A program made the translations under genes and the position numbers. 64,000 nt of DNA. It comes from Alphaproteobacteria bacterium (GTDB taxonomy: Bacteria > Pseudomonadota > Alphaproteobacteria > Rhodospirillales > WMHbin7). Positions 17,128 to 24,621 of the stretch are shown here, piece after piece; the first letter of the stretch is position 1, and each line of letters opens with the position of its first letter. Under the pieces are notes generated by a model. The model searched no databases and was not told where the DNA came from. It saw nothing but the letters and a program-made list of their open reading frames with translations. The stretch spans positions 805,794 to 869,793 of the forward strand of contig JADGAX010000001.1 of assembly GCA_015231795.1 (NCBI GenBank), given 5' to 3'.

Positions 17128-19788
17128 TTAATGACCCTTCCCCGCATGTGGGACGGGCAAGCTGTTCCAGTCGATATCGACCTCCTTGTGATTTGCCTTG
17201 TGCAGATCGCCCGTGTAGGCGTAGCGCAAGGTTTCCTCATAATCCTTCATCGACGCTTCAAGGCTGACCTTGACGTCGCCGTACTTGTCGCCCGCCTGGG
17301 CCTTGGTCACGGTTACGACCGTATCGTACCAGCCTTGCGAGCCGCCGATTGGATCGACCTGAAGACGGATGATGGGATTGGGGTGAACGCCCTTGTCGTC
17401 CCACCAGACGTTGTTGTCGATATCGGGATCGTTGCCGGCGACATACTCAGCTGCCTTTTCCTTATGCTTCAACTGAGCAAGCCGTCCATAGGCGCTGTGG
17501 CCGCATGCCGTCGAGATGGCAACCACGTCGGGGTGGATGCCCTCGGTGACATGCGCGCGGGTCACGATATAGCCGAGCGTCGATGTGACGCGGATCAAAT
17601 CGCCGTCGGCAATGCCCTTGGCCGCAGCCGTCTTCGGGTTAATCCAGGCCGGATTCTTGTGATAGAGCTCGGCCAGATACTTAACGCCCGCAGTACGGCT
17701 TTGCGTATGGACGTTGACCTTGAAGGTGGTCAGGACCAACTCGTCGGCCTTCTTGTCGCGAGACGCCAGCCGCTTGTAGACCGGCATGGGGTTGAAGCCA
17801 TATTTCTTATAGCTGTCCTTGTAGATCTCGATCTTGCCCGAGGGCGTGCCGAAGCCAGCGCAGTTCTTGCCGTTGACGCGAACGCCGATGGTCTTGCCGC
17901 CCTTCTTGATGGCGCCATTTGCCTCGACGCTTGCCCCATCCATGGCGGCAGCCGACAGTTCCTTGGCGTGCAGGCCATATTCGGCCGGCACTTCATCGCC
18001 GTTTTTATCGACAATCTGAGCGGTGACCGGATCGATCTTGCCGTATTTCGGCCAGACGCCGTTTTTCTTCAGATAGTCATAGCCGCCGTCTTCCTTGAGG
18101 CCGGGGATGCCCTCGAACTGAGCGCGAACCCATTCCTCGCCGTTTTTGAACGGGAAGTACTGCTTCATGCCCAACGACCCGTCGGCATCGACCTTGTTGA
18201 TGATCTGCAACAGCGATTCGCGGAACTCCTGGGTGTTGCCCAGGGGCTTGATCACCTGCTGGCGGATGCCCACCCAGGGACGCAGGTCGCTTGGCATCGA
18301 GTCCGGATCGTTTCGCTCCAAGAAGCTGGTATCCGGAATGATGAGGTCGGCATACTGCGCCGTCTCGGACATGTATGGGCTGAACGAGGCAAAGAACGGC
18401 AACAGCTTTTCGTCCTTGTACATCGCCTCCCAAACATGGCTGGAAGGATAGGTATAAGCCGGGTTGTCGTAATATGTCATCATGACCGACATCTTCACCT
18501 GACCCTTCATGACCTGATAGGGCATGTGGGTCGAGACCGCATGGCTGGCCAGCGGATATTCCGGCGGCGCCCCGATGATGCTGGGCGCTTTTCCGCCCGG
18601 CGGCTTGGGAGTGGGCTGATTGTAGCCCATGCCGCGCGGCAGGCAGTAACCGCCCTTCTTCTCGACATTACCGGTAATCACATTCAGCATCTGGATGGCG
18701 GCTTCTTGATAGGCGCCATACACATGCTTGCAGGGACCACGGTACGAGAAGGTGGTGGCGGGCTTGGTGGTGGCGAATTCGCGGGCGATGCGGCGGATGT
18801 CCTTGGCGGGCACCCCCGACTCGCTTTCCGCGAATTCCGGCGTATAGGTCTTCAGATGGGCGATCAACTGTTCGGGCGTCACATTCGTCCAATTGCGGAC
18901 GAAGGCGTCGTCATACAGCTTCTCGTTCATGATGACATGCGCCATGGCCAGAACGATAGCCACGTCGGTGCCCGGGAACGGCGCGAACCATTCATCGGCG
19001 ACCGCCGCTGTATTGGCGTGGCGCGGATCGAAATAGACCAGCTTGGTCTGGTTCTGCGTCTTTCCGTCCATCAGGCGCTGGGCCAGAGGGTTGTGGAAAT
19101 AGCTGGCCTCGGTGACATTGCCGCCGAAGATCAGGGCGTATTTTGTGCTGGCGAAATCAGGATATTCGATATCCGGACCCCAGCCAGGCTCCAGGCCGAC
19201 CTTCTTCGAGGATTCACAGATGTTGGTGTGGTTGACCTTCGCATTCGACCCCAGCGCCGCCATGAAGCGACCCAGAGCGCCGCCCGAACGGTCGCGTCCC
19301 CATTTGAAGACAATCTCGTTGCGAATGGCCGGATCGTTGGCGGCATTCGAACGGTCGATCACTTCCCTCAGCTTGGCGGCCAGAATGCTGGTCGCTTCGT
19401 CATAGCTGACGCGTTTCCATTTACCTTCGCCTCGTTTGCCGGTTCTTACCAGCGGGGTCATGATGCGATCCGGATCGTAGGTGTGCTGGAAGCCGGAATT
19501 GCCCTTGGCGCACAGCTTGCCGCGATTGCCCGGATGGTCCGGATTGCCTTCCAGCTTGACGATGCGTCCGTCCTCGATATAGGCGATGCCGCCGTCTTGG
19601 ATGTTGCAGGTCATGCAGGTATAGGGCACCGCTTCGCGCAGTTTTCCGGTGACGGCTGAAAAGTCCTTGCCGCCCAGTTCCTGCTCCATGGCCTGAAGCC
19701 GACTGGCGCCAAGCGCGCTTGCGACCGCAGCGGTTGAGCCACCCAGCTTCAGAAAGCCGCGGCGGGTCATTGGGAAATGCTTATTCAT
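17128..19788 (-). CDS. Tat-exported molybdopterin oxidoreductase, catalytic subunit (TtrA/PhsA/SrdA-like)
   Basis: 886 residues. A twin-arginine signal (MTRRGFLKLGG, R9 R10) directs it to the periplasm. The Fe-S segment is C58-x2-C61-x3-D65-x27-C93: spacing is that of the usual four-cysteine [4Fe-4S] site, but the third ligand is aspartate. A likely molybdenum ligand is C191 (HTNICESSKK), as in tetrathionate, thiosulfate, polysulfide, arsenate and Srd-type selenate reductases. The pterin-binding and C-terminal molydop-binding regions are complete (TFKVNVHTQSRTAG, AWINPKTAAAKGIADGD). Gene order B-C-A matches ttrBCA and srdBCA. Two rhodanese-fold neighbours and SqrR-like repressors point to a sulfur substrate, but the exact substrate cannot be assigned from sequence. 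Confidence 0.92.
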   Translation of the reverse strand: MNKHFPMTRRGFLKLGGSTAAVASALGASRLQAMEQELGGKDFSAVTGKLREAVPYTCMTCNIQDGGIAYIEDGRIVKLEGNPDHPGNRGKLCAKGNSGFQHTYDPDRIMTPLVRTGKRGEGKWKRVSYDEATSILAAKLREVIDRSNAANDPAIRNEIVFKWGRDRSGGALGRFMAALGSNAKVNHTNICESSKKVGLEPGWGPDIEYPDFASTKYALIFGGNVTEASYFHNPLAQRLMDGKTQNQTKLVYFDPRHANTAAVADEWFAPFPGTDVAIVLAMAHVIMNEKLYDDAFVRNWTNVTPEQLIAHLKTYTPEFAESESGVPAKDIRRIAREFATTKPATTFSYRGPCKHVYGAYQEAAIQMLNVITGNVEKKGGYCLPRGMGYNQPTPKPPGGKAPSIIGAPPEYPLASHAVSTHMPYQVMKGQVKMSVMMTYYDNPAYTYPSSHVWEAMYKDEKLLPFFASFSPYMSETAQYADLIIPDTSFLERNDPDSMPSDLRPWVGIRQQVIKPLGNTQEFRESLLQIINKVDADGSLGMKQYFPFKNGEEWVRAQFEGIPGLKEDGGYDYLKKNGVWPKYGKIDPVTAQIVDKNGDEVPAEYGLHAKELSAAAMDGASVEANGAIKKGGKTIGVRVNGKNCAGFGTPSGKIEIYKDSYKKYGFNPMPVYKRLASRDKKADELVLTTFKVNVHTQSRTAGVKYLAELYHKNPAWINPKTAAAKGIADGDLIRVTSTLGYIVTRAHVTEGIHPDVVAISTACGHSAYGRLAQLKHKEKAAEYVAGNDPDIDNNVWWDDKGVHPNPIIRLQVDPIGGSQGWYDTVVTVTKAQAGDKYGDVKVSLEASMKDYEETLRYAYTGDLHKANHKEVDIDWNSLPVPHAGKGH

Positions 19789-19822
19789 GGCAACGTCCCT
19801 CTCTGTTTCCGTTGTCGTTCGC

Positions 19823-20701
19823 TTAGTAGTAAAGCTGGGGCAGCTGACCGGCGACGAGGAGAACCTCGCGCACCATGAATGCTCCCACCATGCTGGCCAG
19901 GCCCGCGCCGATCAGGATGTTCGGCTGACGCCCGACGGCTGGCATGGCCAGCATCGCCAGAGGCAGCAGAATGCCGATCACAAAGGTCAGGAACCAAATC
20001 TGCATGCCGTACTGGCCATTCAGAATGCCCCAACCCTGCTGCATTTCGCCCGAGCCATAAAGCAGCGACACCACAAGTCCCAGGAACAAGGCGAAGGTTG
20101 TCGCCACCGAAGCCAGAAGAATGGTGTGCAAGATGGCCATGGTGTCGGCGCTGTCTGCGCCGCGCAGCTTGGCGAGCAGGGCGATCAGGGCCGTGCCCGA
20201 AGAAACGGACAGCACCGTGAACATCACGGGCATCCAGGGCGTCGCCCAGACTTCGCGCGTGGTGTTCACCATCAGGTCAAGGCCGGTGTAAAGCGGCATC
20301 GACAGCCCCAGCAGCGAGCCGATGACGGCCAGAGGCTTCAAAAGATCGCTGCGGTTTCCCATGTTCTTGGCCCAGTAGAAGGCGAGAATGCAAGCCGTGA
20401 ACAGAACCAGGAAAACCGAACCCCATGACAAGGGCGAGGTCCAGTGGAAGTAGATGATGGGATATAGGAAACGGCCGGGTTGACCGAGATCCAAGATCAG
20501 GAGCGGCGCGCAGATGCCGATCACAATCAGACCAACGGCAAGGCCCGGCGTTTGAATGGCGCGCAAGGCTTCGAACTTGCCGCCGAACAAATCGGGTGCG
20601 GTGGCAAGCGCGTAAGACATTCCCGCCATGCCGATCAGGAAGAAGTAGACCGACAATTCGGCGCCCCAAGGCGCAATGTGGAACCAGCTATATTCGAACA
20701 T
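19823..20701 (-). CDS. NrfD/PsrC/TtrC-like quinone-reactive membrane subunit
   Basis: 292 residues, almost entirely hydrophobic with about eight to nine membrane helices. NrfD-family features include the early acidic/aromatic segment (HIAPWGAELSVYFFLIGMAG) and LGQPGRFLYPIIYFHWTSPLSWG, which matches the helix 2-3 region of PsrC. Members exchange electrons between the membrane quinone pool and the periplasmic Fe-S subunit. It lies between the Fe-S and catalytic subunit genes with short gaps (14 and 34 bp). The complex is thus a typical membrane-anchored three-subunit oxidoreductase. Confidence 0.92.
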   Translation of the reverse strand: MFEYSWFHIAPWGAELSVYFFLIGMAGMSYALATAPDLFGGKFEALRAIQTPGLAVGLIVIGICAPLLILDLGQPGRFLYPIIYFHWTSPLSWGSVFLVLFTACILAFYWAKNMGNRSDLLKPLAVIGSLLGLSMPLYTGLDLMVNTTREVWATPWMPVMFTVLSVSSGTALIALLAKLRGADSADTMAILHTILLASVATTFALFLGLVVSLLYGSGEMQQGWGILNGQYGMQIWFLTFVIGILLPLAMLAMPAVGRQPNILIGAGLASMVGAFMVREVLLVAGQLPQLYY

Positions 20702-20715
20702 GTTTCATCTCCCCC

Positions 20716-21438
20716 TTACAGGACGCCGCCGAAGAACTGCCGCCCTTTATTGTGGCGGTAGAACGCCTCCGCATCTGCCTTGGCGGCATAAGACGCAGGG
20801 GGACTGGACATCTGATCGGTGATTTTCTGAGAAGGCTGGATGTAATAGACCTGCGGCTTGGTGCCCTTCTCGGGCTTCAGCACCGCGACGGCCTTTTGCG
20901 CCACCAGCTTGCGAACTTCGCTGTTCGCGTCATTCAAGTCACCGAAGATGCGGGTGCGGCCAATGCAGGTCTGAACGCAGGCGGGAACCAAGCCATTGGA
21001 AACGCGATGTTCGCAGAAGGTGCATTTGTCGACGACGCCGCCGATCTTGACGCGGGTGCGGTTGTTGGGCAGCACGTGACGCGCATTGTAGGGGCAGGCG
21101 GCCATGCAGGTGCGACACGCGATGCAGCGCTCGTAGCGCTGAAGAACGTAGCCTTCCTCGTGCTTGTAGGTCGCCTCGGTCGGGCAATTGCGAACGCAAG
21201 GAGGATTGTCGCAGTGATTGCACAGTCGCGGCATGAACTGGCGCTTGGTGTTGGGATACTGCCCCAGATCTTTCACCTTGACCGTGGTACGCCAAACGCC
21301 CAGCGGCACGTCATATTCCGCCTTACACGCGGCGACGCAGGCCATACAGCCAATGCACCGCCGAAGATCGACAACCATCGCCCAGCGCTTCTTGCCAGCT
21401 ACGCCTTCCGATGGTTCGGCCTGAAGCCCAATCGCCAT
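20716..21438 (-). CDS. Four-cluster Fe-S electron-transfer subunit (PsrB/TtrB-like)
   Basis: 240 residues, ATG at 21438 with GGGAGG about eight bases upstream. Four [4Fe-4S] cysteine groups are seen: CIGCMACVAACK, CNHCDNPPCVRNCP, CIACRTCMAACP, and the last built from CTFC and CVQTC. This is the standard arrangement of DMSO-reductase-family electron-transfer subunits. There is no signal peptide; it is expected to be carried out with the Tat-exported catalytic subunit. It is the first gene of the 17-gene operon and the sigma54-type promoter lies 72 bp upstream of its start. Confidence 0.92.
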   Translation of the reverse strand: MAIGLQAEPSEGVAGKKRWAMVVDLRRCIGCMACVAACKAEYDVPLGVWRTTVKVKDLGQYPNTKRQFMPRLCNHCDNPPCVRNCPTEATYKHEEGYVLQRYERCIACRTCMAACPYNARHVLPNNRTRVKIGGVVDKCTFCEHRVSNGLVPACVQTCIGRTRIFGDLNDANSEVRKLVAQKAVAVLKPEKGTKPQVYYIQPSQKITDQMSSPPASYAAKADAEAFYRHNKGRQFFGGVL

Positions 21439-21509
21439 CTGCTTCCTCCCCTTGGTTATTGCATCTGCTCACTTCGGCGTGGCGTGCCGAAACGAATTCG
21501 CTGTTCATT

Positions 21510-21525
21510 TGCGAAGAGCGTGCCA
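21510..21525 (-). promoter_or_regulatory. Sigma54-type promoter of the molybdoenzyme operon
   Basis: On the minus strand the sequence is TGGCACGCTCTTCGCA. It has the invariant GG and GC exactly ten bases apart and matches the consensus TGGCACG-N4-TTGCA except for one base in the -12 element. The expected start of transcription is about 21498, leaving a leader of about 60 bases before the first gene. The operon itself encodes a sigma54 activator with an intact GAFTGA loop. Confidence 0.8.
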
Positions 21526-21620
21526 AGTGGAAGAGAAACGCATTTTGCTATTTTTTTATCTTCTCAGGGATGACCGATGTTACCGAATCTTCACATCGGC
21601 TGAATTTCGCCGCCCTTTCG

Positions 21621-21636
21621 GTTACCGCCCGGTAAC
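21621..21636. promoter_or_regulatory. Perfect palindrome GTTAC-N6-GTAAC between divergent promoters
   Basis: GTTACCGCCCGGTAAC has 7-bp perfect arms. Its centre is roughly 130 bp upstream of the predicted start of the minus-strand operon and roughly 88 bp upstream of that of moaA, both ordinary distances for a sigma54 activator site. A half site GTTACCG is at 21579-21585. The same GTTAC-N6-GTAAC pattern recurs at 22773-22788 before the repressor gene, so it could instead be the operator of that SqrR-like repressor. Confidence 0.6.
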
Positions 21637-21689
21637 ATGGTGCAGCGCACAACCGGAGCGATCTTAAGCAATCGGACCATTTTTACAGT

Positions 21690-21705
21690 TGGCAAGAATT
21701 TGGCA
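21690..21705 (+). promoter_or_regulatory. Probable sigma54-type promoter of moaA
   Basis: TGGCAAGAATTTGGCA keeps the invariant GG and GC with ten bases between and deviates from consensus by one base in each element. Predicted start of transcription is about 21716, 38 bp before the moaA ATG. It is back to back with the operon promoter, so cofactor synthesis and enzyme production would be switched on together. Confidence 0.5.
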
Positions 21706-21753
21706 TGAGGCGCGGCAAGCCAGCCTTCCCGCAACATATATAAAGAAAGCGTG

Positions 21754-22719
21754 ATGAAAGACAGTTTGGGACGCGAGATCACCTACCTTCGAGTGTCGGT
21801 AACCGATCGCTGCGATTTGAAATGCAGCTACTGCAACGTTCCCGGCCGCGCGCTGCTGGAGCGGCGCGAGATATTGTCGCTGGAAGAAATCGAAAAAATC
21901 AGCGCCGCTTTCGTCGCCTTGGGCGTCGTCAAAATTCGCATTACCGGCGGCGAGCCATTGTTGCGCCGAGGCGTCGTTGGATTGGTCAAGCGGCTCAAGG
22001 CACTGCCGCAGTTGGACGAAGTCACATTGACGACCAATGCCACTATGCTGGACAGATATGCAAGCGAGTTGGCTGCGGCAGGCCTGCGACGCGTCAATGT
22101 GTCTCTGGACAGCCTTGAAGCCGGACGAATTCAATCGATTACCGGACGCAATGTCTTGAACGCAGTTTTGGACGGCATCTCGGCGGCTGGCAAGGCTGGC
22201 ATCAAAGTGAAAATCAATATGGTGCTGGTGGCGGATACGTCCGATGGCGAAATCGACGCCATGATCAGATGGTGCGGCTTTAGCGGCCTTGACTTGACCT
22301 TGATTGAAGTGATGCCGATGGGGCCTGCCAAACCCGCTTCGCCCGACATGCAAAAGGCGACGCAGGCGCATCTTGAAAAACGCTGGACCCTTGCGCCGCT
22401 GAACGAACGCACCGGCGGCCCTGCACGCTATGTGCGCGTGGGCGAAACTGGCGGCAAGCTGGGTTTCATCACGCCCATGAGCGCCTGCTTTTGCGATACA
22501 TGCAATCGCGTGCGCCTGACCAGCAACGGCATGTTGAAACTATGCCTGGACCGGGGAGACTCTGTCGATCTCCGCGAAATTCTGCGCTCTGGCGGATCGG
22601 ACGAGGAATTGAAAGAAGCGATCCTTGCGGCAATCCAGGGAAAACCTTCCGGTCATGATTTTCTTGCCGCGGCGCAAGTGGGCGCATCTGCGCGTTCAAT
22701 GAGCGCCATCGGCGGCTGA
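21754..22719 (+). CDS. moaA: GTP 3',8-cyclase MoaA
   Basis: 321 residues from ATG at 21754 (a GTG immediately before is the alternative). The radical-SAM cluster motif C20-x3-C24-x2-C27 (RCDLKCSYC) follows the ITYLRVSVTD segment; GGEPLLR is the SAM-binding GGEP motif; the second, GTP-binding cluster is formed by CFCDTCNRVRLTSNGMLKLCL; and the chain ends with the GG motif SAIGG. It performs the first step of molybdopterin biosynthesis with MoaC. It is transcribed divergently from the molybdoenzyme operon and shares its control region. The window has no other moa gene, so this may be an extra copy dedicated to the respiratory enzyme. Confidence 0.95.
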   Translation: MKDSLGREITYLRVSVTDRCDLKCSYCNVPGRALLERREILSLEEIEKISAAFVALGVVKIRITGGEPLLRRGVVGLVKRLKALPQLDEVTLTTNATMLDRYASELAAAGLRRVNVSLDSLEAGRIQSITGRNVLNAVLDGISAAGKAGIKVKINMVLVADTSDGEIDAMIRWCGFSGLDLTLIEVMPMGPAKPASPDMQKATQAHLEKRWTLAPLNERTGGPARYVRVGETGGKLGFITPMSACFCDTCNRVRLTSNGMLKLCLDRGDSVDLREILRSGGSDEELKEAILAAIQGKPSGHDFLAAAQVGASARSMSAIGG

Positions 22720-22772
22720 TTGTGTGTCGCAACATAAGAGGGCGCTTACGCAATGACCTGCTAATGCACGGC

Positions 22773-22788
22773 GTTACTAAATCGTAAC
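22773..22788. promoter_or_regulatory. Second GTTAC-N6-GTAAC palindrome, upstream of the ArsR-type repressor
   Basis: GTTACTAAATCGTAAC repeats the arms and spacing of the site at 21621-21636 with a different core. It is 62 bp upstream of the TTG start. No GG-N10-GC promoter follows it, which favours reading it as a repressor operator rather than a sigma54 activator site. Confidence 0.5.
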
Positions 22789-22827
22789 CGCGCCTTTTTT
22801 CCCGCTAGAACAGCATCGTTTCTCACC

Positions 22828-22848
22828 TTAACCCTTTAGCGAGGTTAA
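22828..22848. promoter_or_regulatory. Inverted repeat overlapping the repressor's ribosome-binding site
   Basis: TTAACC and GGTTAA are separated by nine bases, and the right arm lies within the GAGG region just upstream of the TTG start at 22851. It could be a second operator half for autoregulation or an RNA hairpin that lowers translation. Confidence 0.35.
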
Positions 22849-22850
22849 AA

Positions 22851-23186
22851 TTGAAGCCCGTTCCACGCCCCCTGCCGACTCTAGACAAACTGCTGAAGGC
22901 CAAGAATCTGCTGAAATCCCTCAGCAACGAGCGTCGGCTGTTGCTGCTCTGTCAATTGACCGATGGGGAAAAGAATGTGACCGAGCTGGGAGAGTTGGTC
23001 GGCATCTCTCAATCATCAATCTCGCAGCATCTGGCAAGATTGCGTGCCGATGGGCTTGTCAAAACGCGCAGGGCTTCCCAAACCATTTATTATTCGTTGA
23101 ATGGCCCTGAAGCCATCGCCTTAATAGCGACCTTGCACAAAATCTACTGCGTCAAAAAGAGTCTGAAAAGATCAAAGCAGGCGTGA
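22851..23186 (+). CDS. ArsR-family repressor of the SqrR/BigR dithiol persulfide-sensor type
   Basis: 111 residues, TTG start following GAGG. Winged-helix ArsR fold with recognition helix SQSSISQHLARLRADGLV. C34 (LLLLCQLTDGE) and C100 (LHKIYC) are spaced 66 residues apart, the same spacing as the sensing pair of BigR (C42/C108) and SqrR (C41/C107), which form a tetrasulfide bridge on exposure to persulfides and release DNA. No metal-site CxC of ArsR/SmtB is seen. Its position next to moaA and the molybdoenzyme operon with rhodaneses fits control by reactive sulfur. It is closely similar to a second copy at 43001-43342. Confidence 0.88.
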   Translation: MKPVPRPLPTLDKLLKAKNLLKSLSNERRLLLLCQLTDGEKNVTELGELVGISQSSISQHLARLRADGLVKTRRASQTIYYSLNGPEAIALIATLHKIYCVKKSLKRSKQA

Positions 23187-23242
23187 ATAGCCCCCCAGAC
23201 TCATAGCGCCTTCTTCTCTAAATTTGAGGCAAGGAGGCCAAG

Positions 23243-23340
23243 ATGGGCAAAGTCAATTTCAGCGACGATTTCAAGCGGGACGCGATTCGTCAGATCGCCG
23301 AGCGAGGTTATCCGGTTGCGGAGGTTTCGCTGCGTTTGGC
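23243..23340 (+). mobile_element. IS3-family transposase orfA remnant
   Basis: Behind a good AAGGAGG, an ATG opens a frame beginning GKVNFSDDFKRDAIRQIAER followed by GYPVAEVSLRL, which is the typical start of IS3-family OrfA (helix-turn-helix). The similarity stops after about 30 residues and the frame ends at 23407 in unrelated sequence. No OrfB or terminal inverted repeats remain. It lies between the repressor gene and tRNA-Lys at the edge of the accessory region. Confidence 0.75.
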
Positions 23341-23437
23341 ATCATGGGGCAACCCTGCCAGAGCTTGCCAGAACTTGATTTTTCCTGCTTACCCGGTGCT
23401 TACCTGACGCTCGCAGACGGCCAGCCCCAGAAACAAG

Positions 23438-23468
23438 ACACCCGCCAAGCCATTGACTTGACGGGTGT
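23438..23468 (-). terminator. Rho-independent terminator after tRNA-Lys
   Basis: A 12-bp stem with one mismatch (ACACCCGCCAAG / CTTGACGGGTGT) and a 7-base loop, followed on the minus strand by CTTGTTT and on the plus strand by TTTCTT. It begins six bases beyond the CCA end of tRNA-Lys. It may work in both directions, also stopping transcription from the repressor side. Confidence 0.75.
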
Positions 23469-23473
23469 TTTCT

Positions 23474-23548
23474 TGGTGAGCGCGGCGGGGTTCGAACCCG
23501 CGACCCTCTGATTAAAAGTCAGATGCTCTACCGCTGAGCTACGCGCCC
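23474..23548 (-). tRNA. tRNA-Lys (anticodon UUU)
   Basis: On the minus strand a complete cloverleaf begins GGGCGCGTAGCTCAGC. The anticodon stem-loop is CTGACTTTTAATCAG with anticodon TTT, the T-arm carries GGTTCGAACC, and the acceptor pairs end in an encoded ACCA. A hairpin terminator follows. It marks the border between the accessory region and core genes. Confidence 0.95.
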
Positions 23549-23573
23549 TAAACTGTCGTGTGGCCTTATGCCT

Positions 23574-24113
23574 TTATTTTACGTCGGCTGCAACGCGGAT
23601 TTTCAGAATCTTGTCGGGATTGCTGACGGCCCCATTGGCGTTGCGGCTGCCCTTCTTGATCATATCCACGAATTCCATGCCTTCGACCACGCGCCCGAAG
23701 ATGGTGTACTTATTATCCAGGAAAGGCGAAGTGGCAAAGCAGATGAAGAATTGCGCGTCGGCGGAATCGACGTCATCGGCCCTGGCCATCGAAACCGTGC
23801 CACGGACATGCTTTTCTGCTGAGAATTCAGCCTTCTGCTTCCTGCCCGTCCCGCCCGAGCCGTCGCCATTAGGATCGCCGCCCTGGGCCATGAAGCCCGC
23901 GATGACGCGATGAAAGGTCAGACCGTCATAGAATTTGCTGCGCACCAGTTCCTTGAAACGGGCCACAGTAGCGGGGGCCAGATCGGGACGCAGTTCGATG
24001 ACTACCCGCCCGTCCTTCAGATCGAGCAGCAAAGTGTTCTCAGGATCGAGCGCCAGGGCGGGGCGCGCCATCAGCAGACCAATGAAGGCGGCAACGGCAA
24101 GCAGTTTACGCAT
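23574..24113 (-). CDS. Exported cyclophilin-type peptidyl-prolyl isomerase
   Basis: 179 residues. The ATG at 24113 was chosen because GGGAG lies nine bases upstream and a signal peptide follows at once (MRKLLAVAAFIGLLMARPALA). The cyclophilin core is complete: FHRVIAGFMAQGGDP, then SMARADDVDSADAQFFICFA and FGRVVEGMEFVDMI. It accelerates proline isomerisation of proteins in the periplasm. The gene lies directly downstream of a cytoplasmic paralogue, apparently after duplication, in the gyrA-coaD transcription unit. Confidence 0.93.
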   Translation of the reverse strand: MRKLLAVAAFIGLLMARPALALDPENTLLLDLKDGRVVIELRPDLAPATVARFKELVRSKFYDGLTFHRVIAGFMAQGGDPNGDGSGGTGRKQKAEFSAEKHVRGTVSMARADDVDSADAQFFICFATSPFLDNKYTIFGRVVEGMEFVDMIKKGSRNANGAVSNPDKILKIRVAADVK

Positions 24114-24132
24114 GGATGACATCTCCCGGTAA

Positions 24133-24621
24133 TCAAGCTGCGTCGGCAGCAACGAACATGGCGACGATGCTGTCCGGATCGTTCACCGAACCATTGTCGT
24201 CATCGTCGCCCTTCTTGATCTTGTCGACGAATTCCATGCCCGACACCACTTGGCCCCAAACGGTGTATTTGCCGTCCAGGAAGCGGGCGTCGTCGAAGCA
24301 GATGAAGAATTGCGAGTCGGCGCTGTCGGGGCTTTGCGCCCTGGCCATCGAGCACGTGCCGCGCACATGCTTCTCGCGCGAGAATTCGGCCTTCAGATTC
24401 TGGCCGGAACCGCCCATGCCCGTGCCGGTGGGGTCACCGGTCTGGGCCATGAAGCCATCGATCACGCGATGAAACACGATGCCGTCATAGAACTTGGCGC
24501 GGACGAGTTCCTTGATGCGGGCCACATGCTTGGGCGCAAGATCGGGACGCAACTCGATGACGACGCGGCCATCCTTCAAATCGAGATGCAGCGTATTCTC
24601 GGGGTCCTTGGGGGCAGTCAT
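24133..24621 (-). CDS. Cytoplasmic cyclophilin-type peptidyl-prolyl isomerase
   Basis: 162 residues without a signal peptide. Core motifs FHRVIDGFMAQTGDP, SMARAQSPDSADSQFFICFD and WGQVVSGMEFVDKI match bacterial cyclophilins (PpiB type). The start overlaps the coaD stop by one base. It is very similar to the exported copy downstream through the core (both share an EN-TL-LDLKDGRVVIELRPDLAP-type opening), so the pair arose by tandem duplication with addition of a signal peptide. Confidence 0.93.
   Translation of the reverse strand: MTAPKDPENTLHLDLKDGRVVIELRPDLAPKHVARIKELVRAKFYDGIVFHRVIDGFMAQTGDPTGTGMGGSGQNLKAEFSREKHVRGTCSMARAQSPDSADSQFFICFDDARFLDGKYTVWGQVVSGMEFVDKIKKGDDDDNGSVNDPDSIVAMFVAADAA

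Noticed and set aside
16972..19659. An 895-codon plus-strand frame opposite the catalytic subunit
   Set aside because: Antisense shadow; the minus-strand protein has Tat signal, cluster site and cofactor domains.
23187..23548. tRNA-Lys as an integration site with a direct repeat
   Set aside because: No second copy of the tRNA 3' end was seen in the window, and no integrase gene is present.
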